Part shown: piece after piece, positions 5,298 to 10,279 of the stretch
How positions within the stretch are numbered: the first letter of the stretch is position 1
Layout of the letters: every line of letters starts with the position of its first letter
Program-made: the position numbers and the translations under genes
Notes under the pieces: model-generated
What the model was told of the DNA's origin: nothing
The model's database searches: none
Seen by the model: the letters and a program-made list of their open reading frames with translations, nothing else
Assembly (NCBI GenBank): GCA_045808425.1
Contig: JBJMFM010000287.1
Span: 1 to 10,279, forward strand
DNA: 10,279 bases
Direction of reading: 5' to 3'
DNA from: JAFAQB01 sp045808425
GTDB lineage: Archaea; Thermoproteota; Nitrososphaeria; Nitrososphaerales; Nitrososphaeraceae

Positions 5298-6119
5298 ATG
5301 GCGGATACAATACGCAATGTAGCCATAATTACAAAAATCAACAATGCAGAGGCTGAAACAGCCGCTGAAAGAATTACGAATTTACTAATAACTAGGAAAA
5401 TCATGGTATATTCAATTCTTCCGCTGACACTTGAGAATAGTACTTCTGTTGTAACTCCAGAAGATCTGAAAAACATTGACCTTGACCTTGCCTTTGCAGT
5501 GGGGGGAGATGGTACTACTCTGAAAGCATTTAGGATAATCCCATGTAATACTCCTCTCGTCAGTATGAATGTAGGGGGACATAGAGGAGTCCTATCTGAA
5601 GTGGGTATTGATGCTATAGAATCCGCTATTGACATGATAGTTACAGGTCGGTATTTTCATGATTTTCGTCTTAGAATACAAGCATCCATTAATGGAAACA
5701 AAGTTCCTCCTGCATTAAATGATATTGTATTTACAAGAGTCAATTTGACTAAAACACCAATATTATCTATAAAATTAATGGATGATGAAATAAAACAGAG
5801 GATGGATGGGATCATAATTTCTACTGCTACAGGTTCAACTGCACACTCATATTCAATGGGGGGTCCCGTTTTGTACGAAGATATGGGTTGTTTAATACTT
5901 AATCCTATTGCATCTGTGAATAGAATGCCGGGCCTGGTGATTCCAGCTATAGATATTGATATTAAAAGTACTCATGATGCACAGTTAATAATAGATGGTC
6001 AAGAAGTATTCAAAGTTACAGCTGGCCAAAGTGTAAGGATCTCGCGCTTTTCAATGGATGCAGAATTCATTCGTCTAAAAAAGAGGGGTATGAGGCAGCT
6101 TACCAAACTTGGTTTCTAG
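5298..6119 (+). CDS. nadK: NAD kinase (ATP-NAD kinase)
   Basis: The product has 273 residues, typical for a prokaryotic NAD kinase, with ATG 5298 just downstream of a TATA element. It phosphorylates the 2'-OH of NAD (with ATP or polyphosphate) to make NADP in the cytoplasm. Key motifs are all present: GGDGT at 69-73, NVGGHRGVLSEV at 91-102, the ND dyad at 141-142 (ALNDIVF), STATGSTAHSYSMGGP at 175-190 forming the NAD-binding Gly-rich segment, NPI at 202-204, and DGQ at 233-235 near the C-terminus. It overlaps the downstream Nob1-like gene by 11 nt, so the two are almost certainly one transcript with translational coupling. The promoter carries two ATGCA-containing palindromes that could regulate it. 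Sequence and length look fully functional, in contrast to the decayed genes on both sides. Confidence 0.97.
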   Translation: MADTIRNVAIITKINNAEAETAAERITNLLITRKIMVYSILPLTLENSTSVVTPEDLKNIDLDLAFAVGGDGTTLKAFRIIPCNTPLVSMNVGGHRGVLSEVGIDAIESAIDMIVTGRYFHDFRLRIQASINGNKVPPALNDIVFTRVNLTKTPILSIKLMDDEIKQRMDGIIISTATGSTAHSYSMGGPVLYEDMGCLILNPIASVNRMPGLVIPAIDIDIKSTHDAQLIIDGQEVFKVTAGQSVRISRFSMDAEFIRLKKRGMRQLTKLGF

Positions 6120-6615
6120 TGAATTTGTTTTAGATGCAAGTGCATTTTATACAGGTGTTCCATTTCTATCCAATTCAAAATTCTATACTACAAATTCAGT
6201 TTTTGAAGAGGTAAAACATATAAAAAGATCGTATGGAGCTTTAGAAGCATTAATAGATGCAGGTAAGCTTAAAGTAATTGAACCTGAAGAACTATTTCTG
6301 CAACAAGTCATCAATATAGCAAAAAAAACAGGTGATTTTTCTAGATGTTCTTCTGCAGATCTCTCCATACTAGCTCTTGCGCTACAGCTAAAGACAACTC
6401 TTATTTCAGATGACTATGCAGTTGGGAACATTGCAACACTGTTAGAAATTCCAATTAAATCCATAGGCACTAATGGAATAACGGAAATTAGAAAATGGAT
6501 TGCATTTTGTAGGGCTTGTGGTAAAGCATATGAACCAAATATCACAGAATGCACGATTTGTGGAAATAAGCTCAGACGTAGGTCTAAAAAGTCATTTGGA
6601 ATGAAAATGAAATGA
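6109..6615 (+). CDS. nob1: Nob1-like PIN-domain endoribonuclease with zinc ribbon (rRNA maturation)
   Basis: The product has 168 residues. Residues 5-125 form a PIN nuclease domain with the acidic metal-binding set: D9 (FVLDASAF), E33/E34 (VFEEVKHI), D84 (SSADLSILALAL) and D101/D102 (TLISDDYAV). A C-terminal zinc ribbon follows: C134-x2-C137 ... C148-x2-C151, then a basic tail (RRRSKKSFGMKMK) suited to RNA binding. This PIN-then-ribbon order is that of archaeal Nob1, which cuts the pre-16S rRNA at its mature 3' end in the late small ribosomal subunit. Start: no ATG is available. TTG 6109 is the only reasonable in-frame start after a TGA at 6091-6093 and lies within the last codons of NAD kinase (11-nt overlap), implying coupled translation. 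All catalytic and zinc residues are intact. No separate promoter is seen. Confidence 0.93.
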   Translation: MVSSEFVLDASAFYTGVPFLSNSKFYTTNSVFEEVKHIKRSYGALEALIDAGKLKVIEPEELFLQQVINIAKKTGDFSRCSSADLSILALALQLKTTLISDDYAVGNIATLLEIPIKSIGTNGITEIRKWIAFCRACGKAYEPNITECTICGNKLRRRSKKSFGMKMK

Positions 6616-6715
6616 AAGTAATAATATGTTATATCCAGTTATTTGATTGGAAGATAGTGCAAATGTATATAATAGCATATCTTTTTTGAAATAATACAAA
6701 ATTCATTAATGAGAA

Positions 6716-6723
6716 TTTATATA
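6716..6723 (+). promoter_or_regulatory. TATA box of the sugar dehydrogenase pseudogene
   Basis: TTTATATA, with its centre about 37 nt before ATG 6757, predicts transcription from about 6746 and a roughly 10-nt leader. The promoter appears preserved although the gene behind it is broken. Confidence 0.5.
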
Positions 6724-6756
6724 TCATGATTCTTTCAAACTATAGATATCATCATA

Positions 6757-7982
6757 ATGCATAAAGAAATTTTGTTTGGAAGATGCCTTATTACTGCTTC
6801 ATGGAGTATTCTGATTATTCTTTTAATGTTCTTAGATTTGTGTCATACTGCCGCATTCGCCGCGCCTTCCATATTAGGAGATTCTCACCTAAAGGTTGAT
6901 TCAGTAACCAGTGGGCTATCTTCCCCTACAAGCATGGCATTTATAGATGATAAGAATATTCTAATTTTAGAAAAAAGTGGAATATTCTCATCTTAAATGG
7001 TGTATTGGAGGACAAACTAGTCTTAGAAGTGCCAGTGGACATAACAAGTGAGCGTGGATTGCTTGGGATTGTCATTATGAATGAAGGTGGCAATAATGAT
7101 AATAATACAAACGCTGCAAACATCAGTGGACCTGTAAGCGGAAAGACCAAAACTGTATTTCTATATTATACTGAATCCAAGGGAGGCGAAGTATTGGGAA
7201 ATAGGGTCTACAAATATGAATGGAATGGACAGAACCTAATTAATCCAAAATTGATATTAGATCTCCCAGCGCTTGATGATCCTAATCATGATGGTGGGAA
7301 ATTAACAATGGGTCCTGATAATTATTTCTATGCTATAATAGGAGATTAGAATAGATCCTAAGAATGAATTGGCTGCCCCTAACAATCCATTTGCAAACAT
7401 CAATAATGATGCATTAAAAAGATATTATGCGTATGGAATCAGGAACAGTTTTGGAATTGCATTTGATCCCGTTACTGGTAATTTATGAAATACAGAAAAT
7501 GGACTAGAAGCATATGATGAGATTAATTTAGTCAAACCCGGTTTTAATAGCGGTTGGACCCTAATTATGAGTCCAATCTCAAGAGGTAGTATTTCTCAAG
7601 ATCAACTTATCAATTTCCCTGGTTCCTCATATCATGATCCTATATTAAGCTGGCAGAATCCAGTTGCAATCACCGCCATAGAATTCTTTAAATCTGCAGA
7701 ACTTGGAGAAAAATACAAAAACAATATCTTTGTTGGTGATTATAACAACGGCAACTATATTTCTTTAAACTTAACAATGATAGGACAGGCATAGAGCTTG
7801 ATAATATACAACAGTCTGCCGGTTTATCTGATCTAGTGGTTGATGACAATGATGAATTATCATCAATTACTATTGGAACTGGTTTTGGCAGTATAACTGA
7901 TATCAAGACCGGTCCGGATGGACTTCTATATATACTATCATTTGATGATGGGAATATCTATAGAATCAGCTCATCACAATGA
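6757..7982 (+). pseudogene. PQQ-dependent sugar (glucose/sorbosone-type) dehydrogenase, inactivated
   Basis: The pieces align in order to a six-bladed COG2133-type beta-propeller that oxidises sugars outside the membrane with PQQ. An intact signal peptide (cleavage near AFAA, residue 36) is followed by SVTSGLSSPTSMAFIDD and ILILEKSG. A one-base loss near 6981 shifts the frame to ILNGVLEDKLVLEV, then SERGLLGIVI and GGKLTMGPDNYFYAIIGD (ends 7346). A block normally lying between IGD and RIDP is deleted there, and the frame resumes at RIDPKNE (7348). GIRNSFGIAFDPVTGNL is then interrupted by TGA 7486-7488 where Trp is expected, followed by NTENGLEAYDEINLVKPGFNSGW. A second one-base loss near 7775 precedes NDRTGIELDN, and the C-terminal blade ITDIKTGPDGLLYILSFDDGNIYRI ends at TGA 7980-7982. 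At least four lesions make it a pseudogene; both ends are preserved. Confidence 0.92.
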
Positions 7983-8331
7983 ACATGATATATAGGCGAG
8001 GATAGAACACTTACCTTTATTCTTCTATGAGTTAACTGAGATGTTCTACTAGTGTCCTTAATCGTCACGATTATGGGGTTTATTATATCCTTTGTCAAGA
8101 TTTTGGATTGCCGATAATCATCTCTTCTTGTCTAAGTTATCGGTGTTATTCTCTGCTACAGACGACATCATGACATTTTACTGCACTATATTTAGATGTA
8201 GCATTAATCATATTGATCTCTATCAAATGAAATTTTGTCGAATTTTTGTGTGTATGTATCCATGGCTATTTCACCCATAAGACAAATATAGTATACATTG
8301 AAGGCAAATGTCGCAACAGATAGAGCAATAG

Positions 8332-8355
8332 ATATAATAATATTTATTATTATAT
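8332..8355. repeat. Perfect AT-only inverted repeat
   Basis: The arms are ATATAATAATA (8332-8342) and TATTATTATAT (8345-8355), separated by TT. The repeat is perfect over 11 bp but consists only of A and T. It could be a weak hairpin, a melting site or a chance low-complexity run. Confidence 0.5.
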
Positions 8356-8444
8356 TTTATCAATCTCTATTTTAGAAATTGTTTTTAGTGTAAGTTGGTA
8401 TTACTAGAATTAATAGAGTTAGATAGATCCTGATTGTTTATTTG

Positions 8445-8476
8445 CCAACAAAGAATTGTTGGTCTAAAAATTTAGA
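8445..8476. repeat. Two adjacent small hairpins
   Basis: CCAACA-AAGAAT-TGTTGG (8445-8462) is a perfect 6-bp stem with a 6-nt loop. It is followed directly by TCTAAA-AA-TTTAGA (8463-8476), another perfect 6-bp stem. They lie about 75-105 nt beyond the 3' end of the leftward zinc-ribbon gene. They might act as an mRNA 3' structure, or as a small structured RNA; neither is shown. Confidence 0.4.
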
Positions 8477-8551
8477 CATTTTTAAAGCGCAGGATAAAAA
8501 TAGTTTTTGAATATTGAACTAGTGTTGCCTATACATTCTTGTTATTTGCTA

Positions 8552-8809
8552 TTATCCTACTCTTACAGCTTTTGAGCCGTATTTAGGGCATACATTTTTT
8601 CTGTGTTCATTCCCACAAGTCATACAGTGGAATTTAATTGGAGAGTATCCGAAGCTGGTGCTGCCTCCTCCAAATACACTATTATTATGATTGCTGCTGC
8701 CACCAAATGACGAAGACATGGATTTGTATAATCCTCTAATTCCACCTGCACCTTGCCTTCTTAATGCAATATCTGTTCTAATTGCATTAAGTAAGAAGAA
8801 TATAAGCAA
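8552..8809 (-). CDS. Small zinc-ribbon-like protein with a Gly/Ser/Asn linker (one Cys replaced)
   Basis: The product has 85 residues. The hydrophobic N-terminus (LIFFLLNAI) leads to IRTDIALRRQGAGGIRGLYKSM, then a flexible Ser/Gly/Asn linker (about 32-54). The C-terminal knuckle reads FHCMTCGNEHRKNVCPKYGSK: C62, C65, C74 and Tyr77. A CxxC...CPxCGSK ribbon is expected at this position, so the fourth ligand is changed to Tyr (TAC at 8579-8581; TGC would restore it). Start: there is no ATG. TTG 8809 is used, although the frame is open for many codons upstream, and a TATA-like AGATATAATT about 40 nt upstream fits this start. It is divergent from the glutaredoxin-like gene across a short shared promoter region. 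Function unknown; metal binding may be weakened or completed by another residue. Confidence 0.7.
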   Translation of the reverse strand: MLIFFLLNAIRTDIALRRQGAGGIRGLYKSMSSSFGGSSNHNNSVFGGGSTSFGYSPIKFHCMTCGNEHRKNVCPKYGSKAVRVG

Positions 8810-8887
8810 ACTATAATCTAGCTTATCCCCAATCCAAATGATAATTATATCTTTTATCCGAAGGGCATAAGAGAAACTTACACAGCA

Positions 8888-9196
8888 GTGGTACAGTTTT
8901 ATCTTGCTATATTGTTTTATAATCGGTTGGCTAAGCGTAAACCAATTCTACTTGTAGATGGGTCACAAGATTCTACAAAGGCAGTTCGTATTTTCAAAAG
9001 ACTTGGCATCGAGTATGTAGAATATGATATTAGGAAATTTGAAGAAAGCTGTTGCGGTGAGTTGCCTACAACCAAAGCTCCTTCAGTTTTTGCAGTTGAA
9101 GGAATCTTCAAAGGTTTAGAGAAAATAGATGAATACGTGTCGTTGAAAAGAAATACACATGATTCTAATATTGAGTCTGAAAGTGCATATTGGTAA
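8888..9196 (+). CDS. Glutaredoxin-fold protein lacking the redox CxxC
   Basis: The product has 102 residues from GTG 8888. TTG 8927 (giving MAKRKPILLVDG) is a serious alternative and would fit the start of the fold better. From residue 18 the pattern is glutaredoxin/thioredoxin-like: strand PILLVDG, then SQDS (26-29) where CxxC is expected, helix KAVRIFKRLG, strand IEYVEYDI, then TTKAPSVFA with the likely cis-Pro (66) and EGIFKGLEKIDEYV as the final strand and helix. Without the CxxC it cannot do classical dithiol chemistry. A CC pair at 55-56, before the TTKAPS segment, is the only visible thiol site. The tail (about 88-102) is polar. It is divergent from the zinc-ribbon-like gene; TATA-like AT runs between them could serve both. 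Substrate and partner unknown. Confidence 0.72.
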   Translation: MVQFYLAILFYNRLAKRKPILLVDGSQDSTKAVRIFKRLGIEYVEYDIRKFEESCCGELPTTKAPSVFAVEGIFKGLEKIDEYVSLKRNTHDSNIESESAYW

Positions 9197-9282
9197 GAGT
9201 CGAATTAGTCGTGTTTTTAATATCATCATATTATTATTAAAACTATATTCAAAAGCTGAACTAATTAAATAAATGTAGTATA

Positions 9283-9480
9283 TTGAATCAACTAGAAGAA
9301 TTAAAATCTATACTCCGAAATGAACTTCAGGACCTTAAGACTAATCTTATGAAAAATCATGCTCAAGAAGGCGATACAATTGATCGTCTATTATCTAGAC
9401 TTGCAGACCGTAACGATATAATAAGAATCAACACAATAGAATGGGTTTTAAAGATAATAGCAAAGCTAGAAAATCAGTAA
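9283..9480 (+). CDS. Small all-helical hypothetical protein
   Basis: The product has 65 residues, starting at TTG 9283; no ATG or GTG is available in frame after the TAA at 9262-9264. It is entirely helical in character: residues 3-25 (QLEELKSILRNELQDLKTNL) have Leu/Ile spacing suited to a coiled coil, a short turn HAQEGDT follows, then a second amphipathic helix (IDRLLSRLADRNDIIRINTIEWVLKIIAKLENQ). No motif or known family is recognised. It follows the glutaredoxin-like gene by 86 nt with a TATA-like stretch (TTAAAACTATA, about 9237-9247) between, so it is probably transcribed on its own. The coding call rests on the coherent heptad-like pattern. Confidence 0.6.
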   Translation: MNQLEELKSILRNELQDLKTNLMKNHAQEGDTIDRLLSRLADRNDIIRINTIEWVLKIIAKLENQ

Positions 9481-9918
9481 GTAATATGAATTAGAAGAGC
9501 ATTATCTATATAATCAGTGATAATATATCAATGACAATACATTGCCATCTATAGATAAACTTGCTATTATCGCACCCACAACAACCCCAAACCTATAATG
9601 GAAGATTTTCCAACCTATTATACCTCTATATATTAAAGTAGACCACAATCAAATATCAATCTTCACAATATAACTGGGACACTCTTCAAAGTTACACGTG
9701 CAGTCGTGGAACGAATATACAGCCCATATTTTTGAATTCAGCAAAAATTGCATGATAACAAACGGAAACAGAGAAAAACAATTGATAATAGGTGATATAG
9801 GCTTGATAATAGAAGGTAAGAAAGTGAATACACATGATAACCTAATGGTAACATACGTATACAGGTGGGTAGTAAGAGTATTTTGTTTTATACTCATTTT
9901 TGATATATTCTATCAGAT
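9481..9918. other. Stretch without a confident gene
   Basis: A GTG-started plus-strand frame at 9698-9922 (74 codons) contains NGNREKQLIIGDIGLIIEGKK and a hydrophobic C-terminus (VVRVFCFILIFDIFY). Two other frames across 9633-9770 also read smoothly for short stretches. This could be a frameshifted remnant of one gene or accidental openness. I see no recognisable domain, so it is not called as a CDS. The first 200 bases hold nothing I can name. Confidence 0.35.
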
Positions 9919-10063
9919 ATGACCAATATCCGTTATTTGGTAATTCCACAAATATTTAAAATCCATTGGAGTACCTCAAAGTCTTCGAAACAATAAACTA
10001 AATGCGCTATTGGCCTTCGTATATTCCTTGGGAACTGCTATAAACATCCTAGACATCAGTTGA
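9919..10063 (+). pseudogene. Fragment of a second integrase N-terminal (core-binding) domain
   Basis: The frame from TTC 9944 to TGA 10061-10063 encodes FHKYLKSIGVPQSL, then RNNKLNALLAFVYSLGTAINILDIS. Over 38 positions without gaps it matches the N-terminal domain of the integrase relic at 4292-4818 (FHKYIETSGASERHQ, NNSLKMVIAFAFFIG, ...YNI), with the anchors FHKY, G, NN, L, AF, G and I in register; about one third are identical. The preceding residues TNIRYLV are in a different frame from ATG 9919; two missing bases around 9943 would join them as LVEFHKY. Nothing recognisable follows the stop. It is a short relic on the opposite strand to the first one, with no tRNA visible beside it. Confidence 0.55.
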
Positions 10064-10166
10064 AGCCTTAGAGTATATATGCATGTGTTACAAATGTTTG
10101 CATTGTACACTATATTTTTATTAGATTATTATACGCAGATAATAGCAGAGGTGGGGCTATAAGCAA

Positions 10167-10277
10167 ATGGGAAATACTGGTAGTAATAATGATAATAGTA
10201 ATAAACAAATTCAAAACAATTATTGGATTTGGTTCATTGCATATATGGGCATTGGATTAGCTCTCCTTTTGGCGTAG
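10167..10277 (+). CDS. 36-residue single-span membrane protein
   Basis: ATG 10167 to TAG 10275-10277. The first 18 residues are polar (Gly/Asn/Ser/Gln-rich: MGNTGSNNDNSNKQIQNN), followed by one transmembrane segment YWIWFIAYMGIGLALLLA to the end. GAGGTG (about 10148-10153) upstream resembles an archaeal Shine-Dalgarno sequence, at a somewhat long distance (13 nt), and AT-rich TATA-like DNA lies around 10110-10130. It could be a genuine micro-membrane protein. Alternatively it is the N-terminus of a longer one cut short by the TAG; the window ends two bases later, so this cannot be settled here. No family recognised. Confidence 0.5.
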   Translation: MGNTGSNNDNSNKQIQNNYWIWFIAYMGIGLALLLA

Positions 10278-10279
10278 TT

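Larger units (their letters stand above)
7983..8551. other. Gene-poor stretch with inverted repeats and short minus-strand frames
   Basis: About 570 bases without a convincing gene. A 24-codon minus-strand frame with ATG (8204-8278: MGEIAMDTYTQKFDKIS...) and a nearby short frame around 8120-8173 (MMSSVAENNTDNLDKK) have protein-like composition and could be scraps of a decayed gene. A plus-strand TTG frame at 8092-8280 looks accidental. Inverted repeats occur at 8332-8355 and 8445-8476 (listed separately). Nothing resembles a tRNA or CRISPR array. Confidence 0.4.

Noticed and set aside
6661..6723. AT-rich stretch as a possible replication origin
   Set aside because: No origin-recognition-box repeats and no Cdc6 or other replication gene nearby; promoter function explains it.
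7005..7349. Independent 114-residue gene starting at TTG
   Set aside because: It is the second piece of the broken sugar dehydrogenase; homology continues upstream of the TTG (ILNGV) in the same frame.
8092..8280. 62-codon plus-strand frame rich in Phe, Cys and Ile
   Set aside because: TTG start, odd composition, no motif; antisense frames in the same place look more protein-like.

Overview
The window looks like an AT-rich chromosomal segment of an ammonia-oxidising archaeon of the Nitrososphaerales (Thaumarchaeota/Nitrososphaerota), most like a low-GC lineage such as Candidatus Nitrosocosmicus. This is inferred from an archaeal-type NAD kinase overlapping a Nob1-like PIN/zinc-ribbon endonuclease, a CCA-less tRNA-Ile, TATA boxes about 27 nt before starts, many secreted proteins with thaumarchaeal-style signal peptides, a DUF1259 protein, an HTH protein of a kind I associate with multi-copy families there, and tyrosine-recombinase relics of the thaumarchaeal type. 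No database search was possible.

Layout. 1-353 (-): N-terminus of an SPFH/prohibitin-like membrane protein, cut by the window edge. 822-1214 (-): dual-specificity-type protein phosphatase. 1483-1887 (-): HTH protein; a decayed piece of a paralogue lies at 2764-2858 (-). 2113-2751 (+): secreted Ser/Asn-rich low-complexity protein. 2937-3128 (+): small CxxC protein. 3154-3891 (-): secreted DUF1259 protein. 3936-4157 (+): ORF with four Cys and no normal start codon. 4163-4366 (+): N-terminus of a secreted protein running into a broken integrase. 4292-4818 (-): frameshifted integrase lacking its catalytic domain, 77 nt beyond the 3' end of tRNA-Ile(GAU) (4896-4969, -). 5298-6615 (+): NAD kinase and Nob1-like nuclease in an 11-nt overlapping pair, the conserved housekeeping core. 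6757-7982 (+): PQQ-dependent sugar dehydrogenase pseudogene with at least four lesions. 7983-8551: gene-poor, with inverted repeats. 8552-8809 (-) and 8888-9196 (+): divergent pair of a zinc-ribbon-like protein that has lost one Cys and a glutaredoxin-fold protein without a CxxC. 9283-9480 (+): small helical protein. 9919-10063 (+): fragment of a second integrase N-terminal domain. 10167-10277 (+): 36-residue single-span membrane protein.

How it fits together. The left half reads as a decaying integration scar at a tRNA gene: two integrase relics, a duplicated and broken HTH gene, truncated secreted genes and orphan zinc-binding pieces, beside an intact NAD kinase/Nob1 operon. I see no CRISPR array, intact transposon, toxin-antitoxin pair or clear defence operon. 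The most notable signals are the decay pattern, out-of-frame ATGs just upstream of two TTG-start genes, and three small proteins whose metal or redox cysteines have changed.
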